Assembly (NCBI GenBank): GCA_903871435.1
Contig: CAIQGU010000087.1
Span: 1 to 5,272 of the forward strand
Direction of reading: 5' to 3'
Length of the DNA stretch: 5,272 nt
Origin: an uncultured Burkholderiales bacterium
GTDB lineage: Bacteria > Pseudomonadota > Gammaproteobacteria > Burkholderiales > Burkholderiaceae_F
Made by a program: the position numbers and the translations under genes. Shown here piece after piece: positions 1 through 5,272 of this stretch. The notes beneath the pieces were generated by a model. The model was not told the origin of the DNA. It searched no databases and was given only the letters and a program-made list of their open reading frames with translations. Numbering within the stretch: position 1 is the first letter of the stretch; each line of letters begins with the position of its first letter.

Positions 1-1883
1 GCCTCGAACATATTGGGAATGCGCAGTCCCGGTTCATTGGACAGCGGCACGCCCCAGGCCGACTCGAACAGGGCGCGGGTCGCGGTGTCGGAAACGTGGC
101 GATAGCCGGGGAATTCGTGCGGGAAGGATCCCATGTCGCAGGAGCCCTGGACGTTGTTCTGGCCGCGCAAGGGGTTGACGCCCACACCAGGGCGGCCGAT
201 GTTGCCGGTAGCCATGGCCAGGTTGGCGATTCCCATCACGGCGGTCGACCCCTGGCTGTGCTCGGTAACGCCCAGTCCGTAATAGATCGCGGCATTGCCG
301 CCCGTGGCAAACAAGCGGGCAGCCGCACGCATGGTGGCTGCGGGCACGCCCGTGATGTGTTCCGTGGCCTCCGGCGAGTTGCGCGGATCGAGGACGAAGG
401 TGCGCCACGTCTCGAAGGGCTTGGGCTCGCAGCGCTCGGCAATGAATTTTTCGTCGAGCAAGCCCTCGGCGGCGATGACGTGCGCGAGGGCCGTGACCAC
501 AGCGACGTTGGTACCCGGCCGCAGTTGCAGGTGATGATCGGCGTGGATGTGGGGGCCGTCGACCATGTCGATGACCCGGGGATCCACAATGATCAGCTTG
601 GCGCCGGCCCGCAGGCGGCGCTTCATGGCGGAAGCGAAGACCGGGTGACCGTCGGTGGGGTTGGCGCCGATGACCATGATCACATCGGTGTGCTCGACGG
701 AGTCGAAGTCCTGCGTGCCGGCCGACTCGCCCATGGTCGCTTTCAGGCCGTAGCCCGTGGGCGAGTGGCAGACGCGCGCGCAGGTATCGACATTGTTGTT
801 GCCGAAGGCCGCGCGAATCAGCTTTTGCACGAGGTAGGTTTCCTCGTTGGTGCAGCGTGAGGACGTGATGCCGCCGATGGAATCGCGCCCGTACTGATCC
901 TGAATGCGGCGAAACTCCGCGGCCGTGTAGGCGATCGCGTCGGCCCAGGAAACCTCCTGCCAGGGGTCCGTGATCTTCTTGCGGATCATGGGCGATTTGA
1001 TGCGGTCCTTGTGGGTGGCGTAGCCCCAGGCAAACCGGCCCTTCACGCAGGAATGGCCGTGATTGGCCCGGCCATCCTTGTTGGGCACCATGCGGATGAC
1101 CTCGGTGCCCTTCATTTCGGCGCGGAAGGAGCACCCCACGCCGCAGTAGGCGCAGGTGGTCACGTGCGAATGCTCGGCCTGGCCGCGCTCGATGACGGAT
1201 TTCTCCATCAGGGTTGCAGTGGGGCAGGCCTGCACGCAGGCGCCACACGACACGCACTCGGAGTCCATGAAATCGCCGTTCTGGCCGGGCGAAACCGCCG
1301 AGGCGAAGCCGCGCGAATCTATCGTGAGCGCGAAGGTGCCCTGCACTTCCTCGCAAGCGCGCACGCAGCGCGAGCAGACGATGCACTTGGACGGGTCGAA
1401 GGTGAAATACGGGTTGGACGTGTCCTTGGCCGATTTCAGGTGGTTGGCGCCGTCGTAGCCGTAGCGCACCTCGCGCAGCCCCACCACGCCGGCCATGTCC
1501 TGCAGTTCGCAGTCTCCGTTGGCGGCGCAAGTGAGGCAGTCGAGCGGGTGATCCGAGATGTACAACTCCATCACGCCGCGGCGGACCTGCTGCAGCTTTT
1601 CGGTCTGGGTGCGCACCTTCATGCCCGCTTCGACGAGAGTCGTGCACGAAGCCGGCAGGCCCCGCCGGCCCTCGATCTCCACCAGACACAAGCGGCAGGA
1701 GCCGAAAGGCTCCAGGCTGTCGGTTGCGCAGAGCTTGGGCACCTTGCTGCCCGCCTCGATGCTGGCGCGCATGACGGAGGTACCCTCGGGCACGGTGACG
1801 GAGACGCCGTCGACCTCCAGGGTCACCAGCTTTTCGGAAACCCGGGCCGGGGTGCCGTAGTCCAGACTGTTCAGTGAGGCCAT
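1..1883 (-). CDS. fdsA: NAD-dependent formate dehydrogenase, molybdenum catalytic (alpha) subunit FdsA, C-terminus outside window
   Basis: This is the catalytic subunit of the cytosolic formate:NAD+ oxidoreductase (formate + NAD+ to CO2 + NADH). The first 627 residues are visible; the family is usually about 950-960, so roughly a third is missing at the left edge. The N-terminus is NuoG-like. A [2Fe-2S] site has Cys52, Cys63, Cys66 and Cys80. A His-ligated [4Fe-4S] site has His112, Cys116, Cys119 and Cys125. Two ferredoxin-type [4Fe-4S] sites are Cys167/170/173/177 and Cys210/213/216/220. The [4Fe-4S] cluster next to the cofactor is Cys244, Cys247, Cys251 and Cys279, followed by Lys281. The molybdopterin domain follows: RVCHSPT places Cys372 as the expected Mo ligand with the catalytic His373, and cofactor-binding segments lie at GANPTDGHP (406-414) and GVNPLRGQNN (568-577). 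It is a cysteine, not selenocysteine, enzyme. The ATG at 1883 has AAGGA nine bases upstream. The frame is unbroken to the edge. The third gene of the operon, it needs FdhD-type maturation (fdsC) not in view. Confidence 0.96.
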   Translation of the reverse strand, partial: MASLNSLDYGTPARVSEKLVTLEVDGVSVTVPEGTSVMRASIEAGSKVPKLCATDSLEPFGSCRLCLVEIEGRRGLPASCTTLVEAGMKVRTQTEKLQQVRRGVMELYISDHPLDCLTCAANGDCELQDMAGVVGLREVRYGYDGANHLKSAKDTSNPYFTFDPSKCIVCSRCVRACEEVQGTFALTIDSRGFASAVSPGQNGDFMDSECVSCGACVQACPTATLMEKSVIERGQAEHSHVTTCAYCGVGCSFRAEMKGTEVIRMVPNKDGRANHGHSCVKGRFAWGYATHKDRIKSPMIRKKITDPWQEVSWADAIAYTAAEFRRIQDQYGRDSIGGITSSRCTNEETYLVQKLIRAAFGNNNVDTCARVCHSPTGYGLKATMGESAGTQDFDSVEHTDVIMVIGANPTDGHPVFASAMKRRLRAGAKLIIVDPRVIDMVDGPHIHADHHLQLRPGTNVAVVTALAHVIAAEGLLDEKFIAERCEPKPFETWRTFVLDPRNSPEATEHITGVPAATMRAAARLFATGGNAAIYYGLGVTEHSQGSTAVMGIANLAMATGNIGRPGVGVNPLRGQNNVQGSCDMGSFPHEFPGYRHVSDTATRALFESAWGVPLSNEPGLRIPNMFE

Positions 1884-1945
1884 GTCGATTTTTCCTTGCT
1901 GCTGATTACCGAGATTTACAGCGACCGGGGTTACCGCCCCGGGAC
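1884..1945 (-). other. fdsB-fdsA intergenic spacer with GC stem-loop
   Basis: This 62-bp gap is the only untranslated spacer inside the operon. It contains a perfect 6-bp GC stem (arms 1925-1930 and 1937-1942, CCGGGG/CCCCGG) with a six-base loop, starting four bases after the fdsB stop. No T-run follows in the direction of transcription, so it is not a convincing intrinsic terminator. It could stabilise or punctuate the mRNA between fdsB and fdsA. The fdsA ribosome binding site (AAGGA, 1893-1897) lies downstream and outside the stem. The hairpin is seen directly; its role is inferred. Confidence 0.55.
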
Positions 1946-3520
1946 CTACAGCGCCGCCGGCGCCGGTTGGGCTGACGGCAGTCCGAAATCCTGGGGGAAG
2001 TGGTTCAAGACGCTCAGCACCGGAAATGGCGCCATGCCGCCCAGCGCGCATAGCGAACCGGCCACCATGGTGTCGCACAGGTCGCGCAGCAGGTGCACAT
2101 TGGCCGTTACGTTGTCGCCGTCGACGATGCGGTCGATCACCTCGACGGCGCGGGTCGAGCCGATGCGGCACGGCGTGCACTTGCCGCAGGATTCGATCGC
2201 GCAGAACTCCATCGCATAACGGGCCATGTGGGCGAGATCGGCCTGGTCGTCAAAAACGACCATGCCGCCGTGACCGATCATCGCGCCAGCTGCCGCAAAC
2301 GTCTCGTAGTCCAGGGGCATGTCGAACTGCGACTCGGGAACGTAGGCACCCAGCGGGCCGCCGATCTGCACCGCCCGTATGGGCCGGCCGGTGGCCGAGC
2401 CGCCGCCGAAGTCGTACAACAGTTCGCGCAAGGTCAGGCCAAAGGCCTTCTCCACCAGGCCGCCGTGGCGGATGTTGCCCGCCAGCTGGAACGGCAGGGT
2501 GCCGCGCGAGCGGCCCATGCCGAAATCCTTGTACGCCTGGGCGCCGTTGGCGAAGATCGTTGGGACGCTGGCCAGTGAAATGACGTTGTTGAGAGCGGTG
2601 GGCTTGCCAAACAGGCCCTGGATGGCCGGGAGCGGCGGGCGGAAACGCACGACCCCGCGCTTGCCCTCCAGGCTCTCCAGCAGCGAAGTCTCCTCGCCAC
2701 AGATGTAGGCGCCGGCACCACGGCGCACCTCGAGATCGAAGATCTTGCCGGAGCCGAGCACGTTGTCACCCAGCAGGCCCGCTTTCCTGGCCAGGGCAAT
2801 GGCGTCGTTGAGCGTGCGCTCCGCGTGGGGATATTCGGACCGCAGGTAGATATAGCCCTGCGTGGCTCCCACCACCACACCGGCGATCGTCATGCCCTCG
2901 ATCAGGACGAAGGGATCGCCTTCCATGATCATGCGGTCGGAGAATGTACCCGAGTCGCCTTCGTCGGCGTTGCAGACCACATACTTTACGGGCGAGGTCT
3001 CGGCCAGCACGGTGCGCCACTTGATGCCGGTGGGGAAAGCGGCGCCGCCGCGGCCGCGCAGGCCAGAATCGATCAGCGACTGCACGGCGTCGGCCGGCGA
3101 CATGGCCAGCGCGTTGGCGAGGCCCTTGTAGCCATCGTGGCGACGATAGTCGTCGAGCGAGAGCGGGTCGATGAGGCCCACCCGAGCGACCGTCTGGCGC
3201 TCCTGGCGGGCAAAGTAGGGAATGCGTTCGGTCAGGCCGTGACCCAGCGCATGGCGGCCGCCGGCCAGGAAGCCCGCAGCAAACAGTCCGGGCACGTCGT
3301 CCTCGCGTACGGGTCCGTAGGCAACCCGGCCATCTTGCGTCTCGACTTCGACCAACGGCTCCAGCCACAGCATGCCGCGCGAACCGGTGCGCACGATCTG
3401 CACAGCTGCGCCGGTGCTGGCAGCGTGGCTGGCTATTGCGGCCGCGACGCCATCGGCACCCACGGAGAGGGCGGCGGAATCGCGGGAAACGAAAACCCGT
3501 ACGGGTGCGGCCGTGCTCAT
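1946..3520 (-). CDS. fdsB: NAD-dependent formate dehydrogenase, FMN/NADH-binding beta subunit FdsB
   Basis: This 524-residue NuoF-like subunit binds FMN and NAD(H) and delivers formate-derived electrons to NAD+. The length fits the family (about 500-520). Visible motifs in order are: GRGGAAFPTGIKW (156-168) and CNADEGDSGTFSDR (183-196), the NADH/FMN-binding segments; the glycine-rich GAGAYICGEETSLLESLEG (268-286); and the C-terminal [4Fe-4S] motif ESCGKCTPCR with Cys445, Cys448 and Cys451, plus a fourth ligand Cys491 in SLCALGG. Residues 1 to about 110 form an extra N-terminal domain. It has no cysteine before position 183, so it carries no cluster; in related FdsB/HoxF proteins this region is a thioredoxin-like fold. 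The ATG at 3520 overlaps the fdsG stop as ATGA, with GGGAGG only four bases upstream, so the gene is probably translationally coupled to fdsG. An in-frame GTG at 3535 is less likely. The enzyme functions with FdsA and FdsG in the cytosol. Confidence 0.97.
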   Translation of the reverse strand: MSTAAPVRVFVSRDSAALSVGADGVAAAIASHAASTGAAVQIVRTGSRGMLWLEPLVEVETQDGRVAYGPVREDDVPGLFAAGFLAGGRHALGHGLTERIPYFARQERQTVARVGLIDPLSLDDYRRHDGYKGLANALAMSPADAVQSLIDSGLRGRGGAAFPTGIKWRTVLAETSPVKYVVCNADEGDSGTFSDRMIMEGDPFVLIEGMTIAGVVVGATQGYIYLRSEYPHAERTLNDAIALARKAGLLGDNVLGSGKIFDLEVRRGAGAYICGEETSLLESLEGKRGVVRFRPPLPAIQGLFGKPTALNNVISLASVPTIFANGAQAYKDFGMGRSRGTLPFQLAGNIRHGGLVEKAFGLTLRELLYDFGGGSATGRPIRAVQIGGPLGAYVPESQFDMPLDYETFAAAGAMIGHGGMVVFDDQADLAHMARYAMEFCAIESCGKCTPCRIGSTRAVEVIDRIVDGDNVTANVHLLRDLCDTMVAGSLCALGGMAPFPVLSVLNHFPQDFGLPSAQPAPAAL

Positions 3521-3996
3521 GCAGCCTCCCGGCACTGGCGGACGATGGCGTCAAAGCGCTGGGCATCGACGCGCCCGACCAGATCATTGTCGACAAGCAC
3601 GGCAGGCGAGCAGGCGCAGTTGCCCAGGCAATAGACGGGCTCAAGCGTTACTGCGCCGTCACCGGTGGTTCCGTGCATGTCCACGCCCAGCGAAGCGCGG
3701 GCGTGCTCCACGAGCTGGTTGGCGCCCATGGACTGGCAGGCCTCGGCGACACATACGCGCACGGTGTGGCGCCCGGGTGGCGTGGCCCGGTAGTGGTGAT
3801 AGAAGCTGATTACGCCATGCACTTCGGCAACCGACAGCCGCATCGCTTTGGCAATGACCGGTACGAATTCGGGCGGAACATAGCCGGCCCGGTCCTGGAT
3901 CTCGTGCAACAACGGCAACAGGCCGCCGGGACGATGGGCGTGCAGCTCGATGGCGGTTGCCACGACTTGCGCGGTTGAAACCTCAACGTGCGCCAT
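3517..3996 (-). CDS. fdsG: NAD-dependent formate dehydrogenase, [2Fe-2S] gamma subunit FdsG
   Basis: This 159-residue protein is homologous to NuoE of complex I and is the first gene of the operon. It has an N-terminal helical region (about 1-70, including LLPLLHEIQDRAGYVP, typical of NuoE/FdsG/HoxE) and a thioredoxin-like [2Fe-2S] domain. The ligands are Cys82 and Cys87 (CVAEAC) and Cys123 and Cys127 (CLGNC), the expected Cx4C...Cx3C pattern. The cluster sits near the FMN of FdsB. The ATG at 3996 is chosen because AAGGAG (4006-4011) lies nine bases upstream and because MAHVEVSTAQ leads directly into the conserved region. The reading frame stays open to an ATG at 4104, but those 36 extra codons run through the putative promoter and operator and look non-coding. 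The stop overlaps the start of fdsB by four bases. Confidence 0.95.
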   Translation of the reverse strand: MAHVEVSTAQVVATAIELHAHRPGGLLPLLHEIQDRAGYVPPEFVPVIAKAMRLSVAEVHGVISFYHHYRATPPGRHTVRVCVAEACQSMGANQLVEHARASLGVDMHGTTGDGAVTLEPVYCLGNCACSPAVLVDNDLVGRVDAQRFDAIVRQCREAA

Positions 3997-4005
3997 AGCG
4001 GATGA

Positions 4006-4011
4006 CTCCTT
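4006..4011 (-). promoter_or_regulatory. fdsG ribosome binding site
   Basis: AAGGAG on the minus strand, nine bases before the ATG at 3996. It is a strong Shine-Dalgarno match that decides the fdsG start over the upstream in-frame ATG at 4104. Confidence 0.8.
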
Positions 4012-4060
4012 GTTCGCGCTGCGTGCATTCCGGCCAGCGACCGCTTGGGGGCGATCCGTT

Positions 4061-4066
4061 ATTATC
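4061..4066 (-). promoter_or_regulatory. candidate -10 element of the fds promoter
   Basis: GATAAT on the minus strand (five of six matches to TATAAT) lies about 65 bases before the fdsG start and would give a leader of roughly 57 nt. No good -35 hexamer sits 16-18 bases upstream (the 17-base position reads ACAAGT). Instead the near-palindrome at 4075-4096 covers that position. A weak -35 with a dyad over it fits a regulator-dependent promoter. The start site is not known, and this AT-rich patch also reads as TATTAT on the other strand, so it could serve the regulator instead. Confidence 0.4.
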
Positions 4067-4072
4067 GGGCCT

Positions 4073-4096
4073 TGCATATGCGCACTTGTGCATATG
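4073..4096. promoter_or_regulatory. candidate operator: CATATG-bounded near-palindrome in the fds promoter region
   Basis: The octamer TGCATATG occurs twice, at 4073-4080 and 4089-4096, 16 bases apart. The span 4075-4096 is also an inverted repeat: CATATGC at one end pairs with GCATATG at the other, and 9 of 11 arm positions are complementary about a centre between 4085 and 4086. It lies where the -35 region of fds would be if the -10 is at 4061-4066. The size and symmetry suit a dimeric winged-helix regulator. The divergent ModE-like protein is the obvious candidate, but its binding is inferred. Confidence 0.55.
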
Positions 4097-4150
4097 AAGC
4101 GCAAAACACAGCTGTTTCTATCGACAAATTAGCACTCTTCCCGGCGACTC

Positions 4151-4165
4151 GAAATATGCAATTTC
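4151..4165. repeat. 15-bp inverted repeat between the two divergent genes
   Basis: GAAAT and ATTTC form perfect 5-bp arms around ATGCA. The element contains ATATGCA (4154-4160), the reverse complement of the TGCATAT core in both octamers at 4073-4096, so it may be an additional, weaker site for the same protein. It could equally be chance in a short AT-rich patch. Confidence 0.3.
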
Positions 4166-4171
4166 ATGCCT

Positions 4172-4202
4172 ATTCCGGATTTGCGATGCGCAACGCCGGA
4201 AT
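4172..4202. promoter_or_regulatory. 31-bp dyad just upstream of the regulator start
   Basis: The outer arms ATTCCGG (4172-4178) and CCGGAAT (4196-4202) and the inner arms TTGCG (4181-4185) and CGCAA (4189-4193) are both perfectly complementary. They are separated by a 2x2 mismatch and closed by a three-base loop, giving 12 of 14 pairs about a centre at 4187. It ends six bases before the GTG at 4209 and includes the only Shine-Dalgarno-like bases (GGA, 4198-4200). It could be an autoregulatory operator on DNA or a translation-limiting hairpin in the regulator mRNA. There is no T-run, so it is not a terminator. Confidence 0.5.
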
Positions 4203-4208
4203 CGCGCC

Positions 4209-5272
4209 GTGAGCAAGATTCTCATCAAGCCCTCGTGGACGTTCTCCAGTGAAAACGGGGAAACCCTGGACCCGCAACTGTTTCGGCTGCTGCGGGGGAT
4301 ACACGACGCTGGAAAACTGACCGTAGCCGCGCAGCAAGCGCGGCTTTCTTACCGCTACGCCTGGGATTTACTGTCCAAGTGGGGGCAATTCTTCGGAACC
4401 CCGCTGGTGAAAATGGAACGCGGTCGCGGCGCAACACTCACCGCGCTGGGTGAAAAACTGGTGTGGGCCGAGCAGCGCAGCGGTGCCAGCCTGTTCCCCC
4501 AGCTGGAAAACATCGCGTCGGAACTGAATCTGGAAATCAGCCGCGCACTCAAGGAATCGGCCAGCCTGCTGCGCATACACGCCAGTTACGGCTACGCGGT
4601 GGAGAAGCTACCCGCGTTGATGCGTGAACACGGTCACGGCGAGCTCGACCTGCAATACATGGCCAGCGTCGCGGCGCTGGCCTCGCTGGCGCGGGGCGAC
4701 TGCGATCTGGCCGGCTTCCACGTGCCGGTAGGCGACCTGGGTCTCACGCTCTGGGCGCACTACGAGAATTTCCTCAAGCCCCGGCAGCACCGCATCATCC
4801 GGCTGGTAGTCCGCACCCAGGGGCTCATCGTGCCGCGCGGCAATCCCCGCAACGTCACGTCACTGCAGGATCTGCGTCAGCCGGGCGCGCGCTTTGCCAA
4901 CCGGCAAGCCGGGTCGGGCACACGCATCCTGCTCGACGGCCTGCTCGCGCGCCAGGGCCTTGATACCCGGTCCATACTGGGCTACGACAGCGGGGAATTC
5001 ACCCACGCCGCGGTGGCCGCGTTCGTTGCCAGCGGCATGGCCGATATCGCCTTTGGCATAGAGCCGGCGGCGCGCCAGTTCAAACTTGATTTCGTCCCCA
5101 TGGTCCAGGAGCGCTACATGCTCGCCTGCCACAAGGACAGCCTGCGGCTGCCTGCGGTTCGCGAAATGCTCACGCTGCTGGAACGGCCGGAATTCGCCGC
5201 GCAACTGGCGGCGGTGCCCGGCTACGCACCGGATGAGCCCGGTACGGTCGCACCGCTCAAGGACGTGTTCCC
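4209..5272 (+). CDS. ModE-like winged-helix regulator with PBP-like ligand domain, last few codons outside window
   Basis: This is a probable transcriptional regulator of the divergent fds operon; 354 residues are visible. Residues about 20-90 form a ModE/LysR-type winged helix. The ModE-like features are AGKLTVAAQQARLSYRYAWD (34-53, recognition helix region) followed by FFGTPLV (61-67), a basic RGRG turn and LTALGEKLV (77-85). A linker helix follows (about 95-118). Residues about 120-330 resemble the periplasmic-binding-protein-like domain often paired with such helices: LARGDCDLAGFHVP (160-173), LIVPRGNP (206-213), NRQAGSGTR (231-239) and ASGMADIAFGIEPAAR (274-289). No MOP/TOBE domain of classical ModE is seen, so ligand sensing would fall to the PBP-like part. 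Molybdate, formate or a cofactor precursor are guesses. The end (PLKDVF) looks close to the natural C-terminus. The GTG at 4209 is used because the conserved sequence begins soon after and no in-frame ATG precedes it; its ribosome binding site is weak (GGA, eight bases upstream). The ligand and target are unproven. Confidence 0.88.
   Translation, partial: MSKILIKPSWTFSSENGETLDPQLFRLLRGIHDAGKLTVAAQQARLSYRYAWDLLSKWGQFFGTPLVKMERGRGATLTALGEKLVWAEQRSGASLFPQLENIASELNLEISRALKESASLLRIHASYGYAVEKLPALMREHGHGELDLQYMASVAALASLARGDCDLAGFHVPVGDLGLTLWAHYENFLKPRQHRIIRLVVRTQGLIVPRGNPRNVTSLQDLRQPGARFANRQAGSGTRILLDGLLARQGLDTRSILGYDSGEFTHAAVAAFVASGMADIAFGIEPAARQFKLDFVPMVQERYMLACHKDSLRLPAVREMLTLLERPEFAAQLAAVPGYAPDEPGTVAPLKDVF

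Noticed and set aside
96..860. Plus-strand open frame antisense to fdsA (also 1011-1877)
   Set aside because: No recognisable domain. The composition (Gly, Ala, His, Asp rich) mirrors antisense codons of the GC-rich fdsA.
34..1689. 551-codon open frame on the minus strand
   Set aside because: It is another frame of fdsA. The true frame shows all Fe-S and Mo ligand motifs; this one gives arginine/histidine-rich, low-complexity sequence typical of high-GC shadow frames.
1925..1942. Intrinsic terminator between fdsB and fdsA
   Set aside because: There is no U-tract after the stem, and fdsA must be co-expressed with fdsB.
3521..3535. Upstream GTG start for fdsB at 3535
   Set aside because: It adds only five residues (MPGGC) inside fdsG; the ATGA overlap at 3517-3520 is the usual arrangement.
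2825..3634. Plus-strand open frame of 269 codons across fdsB and fdsG
   Set aside because: Antisense to two well-supported genes and without any family features.
4020..4040. Sigma-54-type promoter (TGGC...GC) before fdsG on the minus strand
   Set aside because: The TGG and GC elements are eleven bases apart instead of ten, and the -12 part does not match TTGC.
3997..4104. N-terminal extension of FdsG from the ATG at 4104
   Set aside because: It would run through the promoter-like and operator-like elements, lacks a strong RBS, and is not needed by the family; the ATG at 3996 has AAGGAG at good spacing.
4108..4115. ACAGCTGT 8-bp palindrome
   Set aside because: Short, with flanks that stop pairing after one more position; likely chance.

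Overview
The window carries the start and most of an NAD-dependent, molybdenum-containing formate dehydrogenase operon on the minus strand, in the order fdsG - fdsB - fdsA. A transcriptional regulator is divergently transcribed on the plus strand. The high GC content, the fdsGBA order and the sequence character of the subunits suggest a betaproteobacterium of the Burkholderiales, possibly Alcaligenaceae (Bordetella/Achromobacter-like). That placement is inferred from recognition, not from a search.

Layout: fdsA (1-1883, minus) runs off the left edge, with about two thirds of the protein visible. A 62-bp gap (1884-1945) containing a GC-rich stem-loop separates it from fdsB (1946-3520, minus). 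fdsB overlaps the end of fdsG (3517-3996, minus) through an ATGA junction. A 212-bp divergent intergenic region (3997-4208) holds the likely fds promoter and three inverted-repeat elements. The regulator gene (4209-5272, plus) starts at a GTG and runs off the right edge, apparently only a few codons short of its end. All three enzyme genes appear intact where visible, with every expected iron-sulfur ligand present.

How the parts work together: FdsA oxidises formate to CO2 at a bis-MGD molybdenum centre and passes electrons through a chain of Fe-S clusters to FdsB and FdsG, which resemble NuoF and NuoE of complex I. FdsB holds FMN and reduces NAD+ to NADH in the cytosol. The usual downstream partners (fdsC, an FdhD-type maturation sulfurtransferase, and the small subunit fdsD) would lie beyond the left edge. 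The regulator combines a ModE-like winged helix with a periplasmic-binding-protein-like domain, and its position suggests it controls fds.

The enzyme system itself is known. The parts most worth a second look are the intergenic dyads: a CATATG-bounded near-palindrome placed where a -35 region would be for fds, and a 31-bp dyad immediately upstream of the regulator's GTG that would pair over its weak ribosome binding site.
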